Notes under the pieces: model-generated | Seen by the model: only the letters and a program-made list of their open reading frames with translations | The model's database searches: none | What the model was told of the DNA's origin: nothing | Made by a program: the position numbers and the translations under genes | Shown here: piece by piece, positions 17,258-25,329 of the stretch | Layout of the letters: every line of letters starts with the position of its first letter | Numbering within the stretch: the stretch's first letter is position 1 | DNA from: Nocardiopsis sp. TSRI0078 | GTDB lineage: Bacteria > Actinomycetota > Actinomycetes > Streptosporangiales > Streptosporangiaceae | Length of the DNA: 64,000 nt | Assembly: GCF_001905145.1 (NCBI RefSeq) | Contig: NZ_LWLB01000012.1 | Location: 248,001 to 312,000 of the forward strand | Reading direction: 5' to 3'

Positions 17258-17722
17258 ATGCGCCTTTCAGCCCGGGTCGACTACGCGCTACGCGCGGCGG
17301 CGGAGCTCGCCGTCGCCGAGGAGGGGCCGGTGACGGCCGAGCAGCTCGCGCGCGCGCAGGCCATCCCCGGAAAATTCCTCGAGAACATCCTCACCCAGCT
17401 ACGCCGTGCCGGCCTGGTGCGCAGCCAGCGCGGCCCCGTGGGCGGCTACTGGCTGGCCCGCCCGGCCGCGGAGATCTCCCTGGCCGACATCATCCGCGCG
17501 GTCGACGGACCGCTCGCCAACGTGCGCGGGGAGCGGCCCGAACACGTCGACTACGACGGTGCGGCCCGCAGCCTGCAGCAGGTGTGGATCGCCCTGCGCG
17601 CGAGCGAGCGCGTCATCCTGGAGGGCGTCAACCTCCAGCACCTGGTGACCAACGAGCTGCCCGCGACGGTGCGCACCCTGGCCGAGGACCCCGAGGCCTG
17701 GGTCAACCACACCCACCGCTGA
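17258..17722 (+). CDS. Rrf2 family transcriptional regulator without cysteines
   Basis: Winged-helix regulator of 154 residues. The family pattern is clear: MRLSARVDYALRAAAELAV, then a recognition segment AIPGKFLENILTQLRRAGLV and the wing RSQRGPVGGYWLARP. The protein contains no cysteine at all, so it cannot carry the Fe-S cluster of NsrR, IscR or RirA and should instead sense a small molecule, as CymR does through a partner, or act constitutively. Candidate -10 CATAAT is 6 nt before the ATG. It stands alone between the sugar locus and the convergent clgR gene; no dedicated target gene is adjacent, so its regulon is unknown. Confidence 0.88.
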   Translation: MRLSARVDYALRAAAELAVAEEGPVTAEQLARAQAIPGKFLENILTQLRRAGLVRSQRGPVGGYWLARPAAEISLADIIRAVDGPLANVRGERPEHVDYDGAARSLQQVWIALRASERVILEGVNLQHLVTNELPATVRTLAEDPEAWVNHTHR

Positions 17723-17727
17723 CCCTC

Positions 17728-17754
17728 CCCCGCCGCCGATCGCGGGCGGCGGGG
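17728..17754. terminator. first of two tandem hairpins between Rrf2 and clgR genes
   Basis: Perfect 10-bp stem CCCCGCCGCC (17728-17737) with its complement at 17745-17754 and a 7-nt loop, beginning 5 bp after the Rrf2 stop. Confidence 0.6.
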
Positions 17755-17769
17755 ACCCCGGACACGCGA

Positions 17770-17797
17770 AAGGAGCCGACCGCGAGGTCGGCTCCTT
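17770..17797. terminator. GCGA-tetraloop bidirectional terminator
   Basis: Perfect 12-bp stem AAGGAGCCGACC (17770-17781) with its complement at 17786-17797, closed by the GNRA tetraloop GCGA. The stem begins and ends with A/T pairs, so each strand has a short T run at the 3' side, suitable for stopping the converging Rrf2 and clgR transcripts. Confidence 0.75.
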
Positions 17798-17840
17798 CAC
17801 ATGGTCACGATGGCGATGGACGGACAGTTCCGAGGCGGGG

Positions 17841-18197
17841 TCAGACCCCCACCATGTCGGCGACTTGGGGAACGCGATCCGGTACCGGGTCGATGCCGAG
17901 GTCCTGGGCGGAGACGGGGTCGGTCGTGACCGAGTCGCCCAGCAGCGCGGCCTCCTGCAGCTCGGCGAGGGCAAGCTGGTCGGAGACCTCCCTCAGTACC
18001 TGGGAGAGCGGGACGCCGAGCGCCCCGCAGATCGAGGAGAGCAGTTCGGAAGAGGCTTCCTTCTGCCCGCGCTCGACCTCCGACAGGTAGCCGAGGGATA
18101 CACGTGCATCGGCCGACACCTCGCGGAGGGTGCGGCCCTGGCGCTGCCGGAGCCGCCTGAGCACGTCACCAAGTAGGTGACGAAGCAGGACCATCAT
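17841..18197 (-). CDS. clgR: ClgR-type XRE family regulator of clp genes
   Basis: Helix-turn-helix activator of 118 residues of the ClgR family, which in actinobacteria activates clpP1P2, clpC and other proteolysis or repair genes under stress. The HTH spans about 10-65 ([21 protein letters not shown], then [20 protein letters not shown] and [13 protein letters not shown]), followed by the family segment [15 protein letters not shown]. The start at 18197 has AGGGAG 5 nt upstream; a second ATG follows directly. It lies downstream of cinA in the conserved order rimO-pgsA-cinA-clgR but is separated from cinA by a strong hairpin, so it likely has its own promoter. The C terminus is VADMVGV, lacking the Ala-Ala end that makes Streptomyces ClgR a Clp substrate. 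Confidence 0.88.
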   Translation of the reverse strand: MMVLLRHLLGDVLRRLRQRQGRTLREVSADARVSLGYLSEVERGQKEASSELLSSICGALGVPLSQVLREVSDQLALAELQEAALLGDSVTTDPVSAQDLGIDPVPDRVPQVADMVGV

Positions 18198-18297
18198 TCG
18201 CGCTCCCTCCCACCGGTAGCGACCTTCATATACAACACCGTACCTGCCCCACGCCCGATTCGGGCACCTCTTGCCGTCCTGTTCGCTGGAGGGGGAA

Positions 18298-18333
18298 CCT
18301 CGTCCGGGGGTGGTTTTGTTCCCCGGGACGAGG
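18298..18333 (-). terminator. terminator hairpin after cinA
   Basis: Stem of 13 positions with one mismatch (18298-18310 against 18321-18333; CCTCGTCC on one arm, GGACGAGG on the other) and a 10-nt T-rich loop. It lies 24 bp downstream of the cinA stop on the minus strand and upstream of clgR. Confidence 0.6.
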
Positions 18334-18356
18334 GGAGGAGGGACCAACCGAAAGGT

Positions 18357-18914
18357 TCAGGCCCGGGTGCTTCCCTCCGCGCTCCCGCGAACGACCGAGT
18401 CCAGGAGCGACAGTGCCCCCTCGACCGTTCGGTATCGGATACCCGCACGGTCCCCGGTGAAACGGAACTGGTGGACACGGGTCTGATCACCCGGCGTGGC
18501 GACGGCCACGTGGACGGTGCCGACGGGCTGTCCGTCCTGGGCGTCGGGGCCGGCCACGCCGGTCACCGCGACGCCGTAGTCGGCCCCCAGCAGTCGGCGG
18601 ACGCCGATCGCCATGTGCTCGGCCACCCCGGGGTGGACGGCGCCGTGTTCGGCCAGGAGGTCCTCGGGCACACCCAGCACACCGGTCTTGGTGTCGGTGG
18701 CGTAGGCGACCACGCCGCCCCGGTAGGAGCCGGAGGCGCCGGGAACGGCGGTCAGGTGGGCACCGATCAGGCCGCCGGTCAGCGACTCGGCGGTGGCGCA
18801 GGTGGCGCCGCGGTCCAGCAGGGCCCGGTGGGCGGCCCCGGCCGCGGTGAGCGCTTCGGGCAGGAACTCCAGCTGCTCCGGGCCCGGGCGGGCCCGGTCC
18901 TCCTCCCGCTTCAC
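18357..18914 (-). CDS. cinA: CinA C-terminal domain protein, nicotinamide-nucleotide amidohydrolase
   Basis: Single-domain CinA/PncC-like protein of 185 residues that should deamidate NMN to NaMN in pyridine-nucleotide recycling. Family motifs are present: TCATAESLTGGLIGAHLTAVPGASGSYRGGVVAYAT and VAVTGVAGPDAQDGQPVGTVHVAV (given here as landmarks around residues 38-75 and 115-140). The N-terminal molybdopterin-binding-like domain of full-length CinA is absent, as usual for actinobacterial copies. The GTG start at 18914 overlaps the pgsA stop as GTGA, so it is translationally coupled to pgsA. First ~20 residues are charged and variable. Confidence 0.88.
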   Translation of the reverse strand: MKREEDRARPGPEQLEFLPEALTAAGAAHRALLDRGATCATAESLTGGLIGAHLTAVPGASGSYRGGVVAYATDTKTGVLGVPEDLLAEHGAVHPGVAEHMAIGVRRLLGADYGVAVTGVAGPDAQDGQPVGTVHVAVATPGDQTRVHQFRFTGDRAGIRYRTVEGALSLLDSVVRGSAEGSTRA

Positions 18915-19516
18915 CCCGCGTGCCCCCTGCGGGCGCGGACCGCGCGGACGGCCTCGATCACGTAGGTCAGGCCGGTCCACAGCGTGACCGCGAGCGCCGC
19001 GCCCATCACCACGTGGGCGAACCAGGTGAGGACCCCGCTGAGGGGGAGCACGTGCAGGGGGAACAGGTAGACGCTGATCGCGACGATCTGCAGGACCGTC
19101 TTGAGCTTGCCGCCCTGGCTGGCGGGCATGACCACGTAGCGCAGGACGGCGAAGCGCAGCGCCGTGACGCCCCACTCGCGGACCAGGATGGCGAGGGTGA
19201 CCCACCACCACAGGTCGCCCTGCAGGGAGAGCACCACCAGCGCGGCGCCGGTGAGCGCCTTGTCGGCGATGGGGTCGGCGATCTTGCCGAAGTCGGTGAC
19301 CAGGTTGCGGCGGCGGGCGATCTCGCCGTCGACGCGGTCGGTGATGGCGGCCAGCACGAAGACCGCGAAGGCGGCGAACCGCCACCAGGAGCCGTCCAGG
19401 AACATGAACCACACGAAGAGCGGCACCATGACCAGGCGGCTCATCGTGAGGATGTTCGCGATGTTCCACAACGGGACGCGGGGGGCGGGCGTGGCCGCGG
19501 GCTCGTGGTCGCTCAT
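18911..19516 (-). CDS. pgsA: CDP-diacylglycerol--glycerol-3-phosphate 3-phosphatidyltransferase
   Basis: Integral membrane enzyme, 201 residues, that makes phosphatidylglycerol phosphate, the precursor of phosphatidylglycerol and cardiolipin. The CDP-alcohol phosphatidyltransferase motif D-G-x2-A-R-x8-G-x3-D-x3-D is intact in [20 protein letters not shown] plus IAD. Several hydrophobic helices follow ([41 protein letters not shown]). The ATG at 19516 overlaps the rimO stop as ATGA, and the gene's own stop overlaps cinA as GTGA, so rimO-pgsA-cinA form a tight operon. Actinobacteria often have several paralogues of this family; the position beside cinA and rimO supports PgsA rather than an inositol or cardiolipin enzyme. 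Confidence 0.9.
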   Translation of the reverse strand: MSDHEPAATPAPRVPLWNIANILTMSRLVMVPLFVWFMFLDGSWWRFAAFAVFVLAAITDRVDGEIARRRNLVTDFGKIADPIADKALTGAALVVLSLQGDLWWWVTLAILVREWGVTALRFAVLRYVVMPASQGGKLKTVLQIVAISVYLFPLHVLPLSGVLTWFAHVVMGAALAVTLWTGLTYVIEAVRAVRARRGHAG

Positions 19517-20949
19517 CTGTCCGCGGCTTCCGGCTGGGCGTCGTCCTGCTCCGCGACGAGGTCGGCGCCGGCCGACTGGACGACGGTGGCGCGCACCAGG
19601 TCGCCGACGGCGAGGCCCTCGCCGTACAGGATCGTGCTGCCGTCCACCTCGGGCGCCTGGTGCTCGGCGCGGCCCTCGTAGGCGCCGTCCTCCAGCACCG
19701 ACTCCACCAGGACCGTCACCTGCGAGCCGATCCGCTCCTCGGCGCGCTGGGCCATCAGCTCCTCGGAGAGCCGGTTGAGCCGGTCCACGCGCTCGGCGAC
19801 GACCTCGTCGGGCAGCTTGCCCTCGTGGCCGGCGGCCTCGGTGCCGTCCTCGTCGGAGTAGCCGAACACGCCGATGGCGTCCAGGCGGGCCTCGGCGAGG
19901 AAGGAGACCAGGTCCTCGAACTCGGCCTCGGTCTCGCCGGGGAAGCCGACGATGAAGTTGGAGCGGGCTCCGGCGCCGGGGGCGCGGCCGCGGACCGTGC
20001 CCAGCAGCTCCAGGAAGCGCTCGCGGTCGCCGAAGCGCCGCATACGGCGCAGGAGGGTGCCGCTGGCGTGCTGGAAGGACAGGTCGAAGTAGGGGACCAC
20101 GCCGGGCGTGCCGGTGAGGACCTCCACCAGCCCGGGGCGGACCTCGGCGGGCTGGAGGTAGCTGACGCGGACCCGCTCCAGGCCCTCGACGGCGGCCAGG
20201 CGGGGCAGGAGCTTCTCCAGGGCGCGCACGTCGCCCAGGTCCTTGCCGTAGGAGGTGGAGTTCTCGCTGACCAGGAACACCTCGCGGACGCCCTCGCCGG
20301 CCAGCCACTCGGCCTCGCGGACGACCTCGTCGGGGTGGCGGGAGATGTAGGCGCCGCGGAAGGTGGGGATCGCGCAGAAGGTGCAGCGCCGGTCGCAGCC
20401 GGAGGCGATCTTGAGGTTGGCCACCGGGCCGCCGGTCAGGCGGCGGCGCGGGATGGCGGCGCGGTAGGGCAGCTCGGTGCCCTCGGCCCCCGCGGAGTCG
20501 GAGAAGTGGCCGGGCACGTGCGCCTGGGAGGCGTCGCGCTCGGCCGGGCTGATCGGCAGCAGGGTGCGCCGGTCGCGGGGGTCGTGGGGAACCAGGGACC
20601 GCCCGGCCACGACGTCGTCGAGGCGGTCGGTGATGGCGGCGTAGTCGTCGAAGCCGATGACCTGTGCCTCGGGGAGGGCCTCGGCGAGCTCGGAACCGTA
20701 CCGCTCGGCCATGCACCCGGCGGCGACGACCTTCCCACCCGTCGAAGCGGCCTCCAGGAGGGTCTCGATGGAGTCCTGTTTGGCCGCATCGATGAATCCG
20801 CAGGTGTTGACGAGGGTGACGTCGGCCTTGGTGTCGCCGTCGACGAGGTCCCAGCCGCCGGCCGACAGGCGCCCGGCCAGCTCTTCGGAGTCGACCTCGT
20901 TACGCGCACACCCCAGGGTGACGAGTGAGACAGTACGGCGCGATGACAT
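19513..20949 (-). CDS. rimO: ribosomal protein uS12 methylthiotransferase RimO
   Basis: Radical SAM enzyme of 478 residues that methylthiolates the conserved Asp of ribosomal protein S12. Domain order: N-terminal UPF0004 domain with cluster cysteines ([20 protein letters not shown], then [10 protein letters not shown] and [10 protein letters not shown]), radical SAM domain with [15 protein letters not shown], and a C-terminal TRAM domain (from about 405, [14 protein letters not shown]). It carries the RimO-typical SLGCARN-like opening, which separates it from MiaB. Start at 20949 (MSSRRTVSL) chosen by homology; the ribosome site is weak. First gene of the rimO-pgsA-cinA operon. Confidence 0.93.
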   Translation of the reverse strand: MSSRRTVSLVTLGCARNEVDSEELAGRLSAGGWDLVDGDTKADVTLVNTCGFIDAAKQDSIETLLEAASTGGKVVAAGCMAERYGSELAEALPEAQVIGFDDYAAITDRLDDVVAGRSLVPHDPRDRRTLLPISPAERDASQAHVPGHFSDSAGAEGTELPYRAAIPRRRLTGGPVANLKIASGCDRRCTFCAIPTFRGAYISRHPDEVVREAEWLAGEGVREVFLVSENSTSYGKDLGDVRALEKLLPRLAAVEGLERVRVSYLQPAEVRPGLVEVLTGTPGVVPYFDLSFQHASGTLLRRMRRFGDRERFLELLGTVRGRAPGAGARSNFIVGFPGETEAEFEDLVSFLAEARLDAIGVFGYSDEDGTEAAGHEGKLPDEVVAERVDRLNRLSEELMAQRAEERIGSQVTVLVESVLEDGAYEGRAEHQAPEVDGSTILYGEGLAVGDLVRATVVQSAGADLVAEQDDAQPEAADR

Positions 20950-21120
20950 GGCTTCCAAGCGTGTGGGAGAGCTTCGAGTGGTGCGGGGGCCGGACCGGCG
21001 ACGGTTGGGCCATGTCCGGGCGCGACGTCGCATGGCGCCGCCCGCGGCCCCCCACACTACCCTGACCGGCCCACCCGCCCGTACCCCGGCCCGGGTTCGC
21101 ACCCCCGGACGGCGGTGCCG

Positions 21121-22356
21121 TCACCGGACCAGTCCGTCCGCGCCGATGGTGACCTCCTTGGCCTCCCCCGGCAGTCCGAGGGGTTCGAGCTCCTCGCCGT
21201 CGACGGTGACACTGACCGCCCCGGCGTCGCCGATCCACAGGTTGAGGTTCTCCTCGGCCACGTACTCCTGCTTCTCGCCCTCCAGCAGGAAGCCGACGTA
21301 CAGGCTCTCGTCGTCGGCCCCCGTGACCTCGATCCAGCTGCGGGAGGAGGCGCTGAGCCCGACGGTGAACTCGGTGGCCTCCGCCGGGGCCGCCTCGCCC
21401 GCCTCCGCCGCGCCGCCGGGGTCCACTGCGGAGCCGACGGTGCTCTCGCCGACGGAGGAGTCGAAGGCGGCCCGCAGCGGGTTGCCCGCGTCCCAGTCCT
21501 GCCACGTGCGGACGCCGATGAGGACGGACAGGACGACGATGGCGGCGACCATGGCCCAGGGCCAGTGGCGCCGGACCGCCTCGATCCGCCGGTGTCCCGT
21601 GCCGAGGGGACGCGGCGTGGGCCTGCGGCCGCGCGCCCTGCCGGCCCCGGCGTGCCTGCCGCCCCGGAACACGCCGTTCGCCGGCCTGCCGTACACGGGG
21701 ATCCCGTTCCTCGGCCCGCCGTGCGCCTGGTGACCGTCGTGGGGCTGGTGGCCGTCGTGCGCGTGGGGCCCTCCGTGCACGTACTCCTCATCGGGGTCGT
21801 GGTAGCCGTCGTGGTACCCGTCGGGGACGTGGTACCCGCCGCTGTACGCCTCCCCGGTCCCACGGGGCTCGGGAACCCGCCCGGCCCCGGCATCGCGGTG
21901 CTCCTTCCCCTTGGACCGGCGGCCCAGGATCTGCCCGCGTTCGAAGTGGCCCCAGCGCTGGGCGCCGACACCGGAGTCGTCGTCGCCGAAGCGGTGCGTC
22001 GGCGACGGGGACCGCGCGTCCTCGCGCGCGGCCGCCGCGGCGCGCGCCGCGGCGGCCGCGCGGATCCCCTCGGGCGTGGCCGCCGGGTGGCGCTGCGGAG
22101 GAACGAAGGCGGGTATGGCACCGCTGGCGTGCTCGCGGTCGTACTCGGCCAGGAGCGGTGCCGGGTCCAGGCCGAGAGCGCGGCAGATGCCGCGGATGTG
22201 TCCGCGTGCGTAGAAGTCCCCGCCGCAGGGGACGAAGTCCTCCTGCTCGATGCCCATCAGGACGGTTTCCCGGATACGTGTACGGGCGCTGAGGTCCGCG
22301 ACCGTGTGACCCGCCGCGACTCGGGCGGCGGACAGGGTCTGGCCGATCGTCGCCAT
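21121..22356 (-). CDS. RodZ-like helix-turn-helix membrane protein (DUF4115) with a His-rich linker
   Basis: Bitopic membrane protein of 411 residues. Residues 1-72 are an XRE-type helix-turn-helix of the RodZ kind (MATIGQTLSAARVAAGHTVA, then GGDFYARGHIRGICRALGLD). A long low-complexity cytoplasmic linker includes an Ala-rich helix (98-112) and a segment at 174-213 with ten histidines mixed with Gly, Asp and Tyr. One membrane helix lies at about 265-282 (WAMVAAIVVLSVLIGV), and an outside DUF4115 beta domain ends the protein. RodZ links MreB to the peptidoglycan machinery in rods; in actinobacteria the role is less clear. ATG 22356 has GGGGAG 5 nt upstream. Located between rimO and ftsK on the same strand, a conserved order. 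Confidence 0.87.
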   Translation of the reverse strand: MATIGQTLSAARVAAGHTVADLSARTRIRETVLMGIEQEDFVPCGGDFYARGHIRGICRALGLDPAPLLAEYDREHASGAIPAFVPPQRHPAATPEGIRAAAAARAAAAAREDARSPSPTHRFGDDDSGVGAQRWGHFERGQILGRRSKGKEHRDAGAGRVPEPRGTGEAYSGGYHVPDGYHDGYHDPDEEYVHGGPHAHDGHQPHDGHQAHGGPRNGIPVYGRPANGVFRGGRHAGAGRARGRRPTPRPLGTGHRRIEAVRRHWPWAMVAAIVVLSVLIGVRTWQDWDAGNPLRAAFDSSVGESTVGSAVDPGGAAEAGEAAPAEATEFTVGLSASSRSWIEVTGADDESLYVGFLLEGEKQEYVAEENLNLWIGDAGAVSVTVDGEELEPLGLPGEAKEVTIGADGLVR

Positions 22357-22567
22357 GCGCACTCCCCCCGCTACTGTGCGTTTATACCGGGACCTACTCT
22401 GCCTTCTCAAGGGGCGTTTACGCAGGTCACCACGCCCCATGAAGCCCCCAAGATCACACCAAATCGGGCAGGCCAGTTGCTAAGGGATGCGAGTGGAGGT
22501 TCGGGAAAGTCCGTGACACCTGGGCCATCGGCCCCCGGCGGCCCGGGGCCCGGCCCCGGAAAGCGGG

Positions 22568-25084
22568 TCAGGAGCCGCGGATGTCCTGCAGGACGGCGGG
22601 CAGGTCGTCGGGGGTGACCAGCACGTCGCGGGCCTTGGACCCCTCGCTGGGACCGACCACGTCGCGGCTCTCCATGAGGTCCATCAGGCGGCCCGCCTTG
22701 GCGAAGCCGACGCGCAGCTTGCGCTGGAGCATGGACGTGGACCCGAACTGGGTGGTGACCACCAGTTCGACGGCCTGCAGGAGCAGGTCGAGGTCGTCGC
22801 CGATGTCCTCGTCGATCTCCTTCTTCTTGGTCTCGGGGGCGGCCACGTCCTCGCGGTAGCTGGGCTCGGCCTGCTTCTTGCAGTGGTCGACGATCCCCCG
22901 GATCTCCTTCTCCGCCACCCACGCGTTCTGGAGGCGGATGGGCTTGCCCGCACCCATCGGCAGGAAGAGGGCGTCGCCCTTGCCGACCAGCTTCTCGGCC
23001 CCGGGCTGGTCGAGGATGACCCGGCTGTCGGACAGGCTGGAGGTGGCGAAGGCCAGGCGGGAGGGCACGTTGGCCTTGATCAGGCCGGTGACGACGTCGA
23101 CGCTGGGCCGCTGGGTGGCCAGCACCAGGTGGATGCCGGCGGCGCGGGCCAGCTGGGTGATGCGCACGACGGCGTCCTCCACGTCGCGGGGGGCGACCAT
23201 CATCAGGTCGGCCAGCTCGTCCACGATCACCAGCAGGTAGGGATAGGGCTCGTACTGGCGCTCGCTGCCGGGCGGGGCGGTCAGCTCACCGGTGCGCACG
23301 GCGGCGTTGAAGTCGTCCACGTGCCGGTACCCGGAGGCGGCCAGGTCGTCGTAGCGGCGGTCCATCTCCCCCACCACCCACTGCAGGGCCTCGGCGGCCT
23401 TCTTGGGGTTGGTGATGATGGGGGTGATCAGGTGAGGGATACCCTCGTACATGGTCAGCTCGACCCGCTTGGGGTCGACCAGGATCATCCGCACCTCGTC
23501 GGGCGTGGCGCGCATCATCAGGGAGGTGATCAGCCCGTTGATGCAGGTGGACTTACCGGCACCGGTGGCACCGGCGACCAGCACGTGCGGCATCTTGGCC
23601 AGGTTCGCGACCACGTTGGAGCCCTCGACGTCCTTGCCCAGGCCCACCAGCATGGGGTGGTCGTCCGAGGTCGCCGCCGGTGACCGCAGCACGTCGCCCA
23701 GGCTCACGATGTCCTTGTCGGTGTTGGGGATCTCCACACCGATCGCGGACTTGCCGGGGATGGGCGACTGGATGCGCACGTCGGCGCTCTTGACGGCCAG
23801 GGAGATGTTCTTGGCCAGGGCGGTGACCTTCTCGACCTTGACCGCCGGGCCCAGCTCGATCTCGTAGCGGGTCACCGTCGGGCCGCGGGTGAAGCCGGTG
23901 ACGTCGGCGTCGATGTTGAACTGGGTGAGCACCCCGGACAGGGCCGCCACGACCTCGTCGTTGGCCTTGGTGCGCGGCTTGACCGGGCTGCCGGGCTTGA
24001 GCATGGTCGGGGCGGGCAGCTCGTAGTCGCCCTCCACCACGCGGGAGGGGATGGTCAGCTGCTCGGCGGTGGCGGGCGCCGGCGTGGGTTCGGGGACCTC
24101 CACCTTCTTCTTTCGCGCGGGCTTCCTTCCCGCCGCGGCCTCCTCGGCCGGCCCCGCCCCCGTCTCCTCGGCCAGGGCCGGCGGGGCTGCCTCCTCCTCG
24201 TCCTCGGGCGCGGGGGCCACGGACCCGCCGGACAGCACCGGACTGTCGTAGGGGCGCTCGTGGTTGCCCGCCACGGTCGCGCCGCCCCTCTTCCCGGGCT
24301 TGCGCCTGCGCGGTCCGGAGGGCTTCCCCGCCGTGTCGGCGCCCAGGACGCCGAGCCCCGAGTCGGGCCCGCCGTCGCGCTCCAGGAGCACGGCGAACAG
24401 GGTCTGCAGGCGTTCGGGGATGCGCCGGATGGGGGTGGCGGTGACCACCAGGACGCCGAAGACCAGCACCAGGAACAGCAGCATCCCGGTCAGCCAGGGG
24501 GTGACCACGGCGCTGAGCGGCCCGGAGGCGACGAAGCCGATGAGCCCGCCCGCCTCCTGGAGGGCCTCCAGGCCGTCGGAGGGCTGCGGGATGCCGCGGG
24601 CGATGTGGATCAGGCCGAGCAGGCCCAGCGTGATCGCGGTGAAGCCGATGAACAGCCGTCCCGCGTCGCCCTCACGTCCGCTGCCGGGGGTCCGCATCAG
24701 CTTGACCGCGATCGGCAGGAACAGCAGCGGCAGGATCGGGGAGAACGTGCCGAAGCCGCCGGCCACGACCATGCGGGTGTACTCCAGCAGCAGCCCCTCG
24801 CTGCGCCACCACACGGCGGCGGCGATGAGGACCCCTGCGGCGAGCAGGACCAGTCCGACTCCGTCGCGGCGCAGGTCGGGGTCCAGGCCCCGGGCACTGC
24901 GGCCGACCGCGCGGGCGGAGCCGCCGACGGTGTGCGCGACCAGCTTCCACAGCACCAGCAGGAACTGTCCGAACATGGTGACGGCGAAGGCGATCGGCCC
25001 GTCGGGCATGCGCTTCTTCGCGGCGGGCCTGCGGGCGGCGGGCTTCTTGCGTCCGGAGCCTCCGGAGGAGGCGCGCGTGGCCAT
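22568..25084 (-). CDS. ftsK: DNA translocase FtsK/SpoIIIE
   Basis: Septal DNA pump of 838 residues that clears chromosomes from the closing septum. Basic N terminus (MATRASSGGSGRKKPAARR), about four to five membrane helices to residue ~230, a Pro/Glu/Ala-rich linker to ~360, then the motor: alpha domain from about 370, Walker A GATGAGKS near residue 505, Walker B region LLVIVDELADLMM, and the RLAFATSSLSDSRVILDQPGAEKL block. The C-terminal gamma winged helix (from about 770, LVVTTQFGSTSMLQRKLRVG) recognises polarity sequences. ATG 25084 is preceded by GGAGG. In filamentous actinobacteria it acts mainly in sporulation septa. Confidence 0.95.
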   Translation of the reverse strand: MATRASSGGSGRKKPAARRPAAKKRMPDGPIAFAVTMFGQFLLVLWKLVAHTVGGSARAVGRSARGLDPDLRRDGVGLVLLAAGVLIAAAVWWRSEGLLLEYTRMVVAGGFGTFSPILPLLFLPIAVKLMRTPGSGREGDAGRLFIGFTAITLGLLGLIHIARGIPQPSDGLEALQEAGGLIGFVASGPLSAVVTPWLTGMLLFLVLVFGVLVVTATPIRRIPERLQTLFAVLLERDGGPDSGLGVLGADTAGKPSGPRRRKPGKRGGATVAGNHERPYDSPVLSGGSVAPAPEDEEEAAPPALAEETGAGPAEEAAAGRKPARKKKVEVPEPTPAPATAEQLTIPSRVVEGDYELPAPTMLKPGSPVKPRTKANDEVVAALSGVLTQFNIDADVTGFTRGPTVTRYEIELGPAVKVEKVTALAKNISLAVKSADVRIQSPIPGKSAIGVEIPNTDKDIVSLGDVLRSPAATSDDHPMLVGLGKDVEGSNVVANLAKMPHVLVAGATGAGKSTCINGLITSLMMRATPDEVRMILVDPKRVELTMYEGIPHLITPIITNPKKAAEALQWVVGEMDRRYDDLAASGYRHVDDFNAAVRTGELTAPPGSERQYEPYPYLLVIVDELADLMMVAPRDVEDAVVRITQLARAAGIHLVLATQRPSVDVVTGLIKANVPSRLAFATSSLSDSRVILDQPGAEKLVGKGDALFLPMGAGKPIRLQNAWVAEKEIRGIVDHCKKQAEPSYREDVAAPETKKKEIDEDIGDDLDLLLQAVELVVTTQFGSTSMLQRKLRVGFAKAGRLMDLMESRDVVGPSEGSKARDVLVTPDDLPAVLQDIRGS

Positions 25085-25329
25085 CGGGGGTCACCTCCGG
25101 GAGGACGGGGTCGTTCGGACGGACGGGCAGGACGGCCCGCCACGGCGAGCAGCCTACTGAAGTGTCCACGCCGTCCGCCCGCAACGGGGCGGCGTGTCGT
25201 CCGAACGGGTCGGCGCGGCCGTCCCTTCCGCCCGGCGGCCGGGACCATGCGGCACGGGGCCCGGGAACGCGGGCGGCCCGGGCGCGCCGTGACGCGCCCG
25301 GGCCGCCCGCCCACCGTGTTCCGTCCGGG

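Noticed and set aside
21740-21840. Short tandem DNA repeat or CRISPR-like array
   Set aside because: The periodicity comes from the His/Gly/Asp codons of the RodZ-like protein; units are irregular and there are no spacers.
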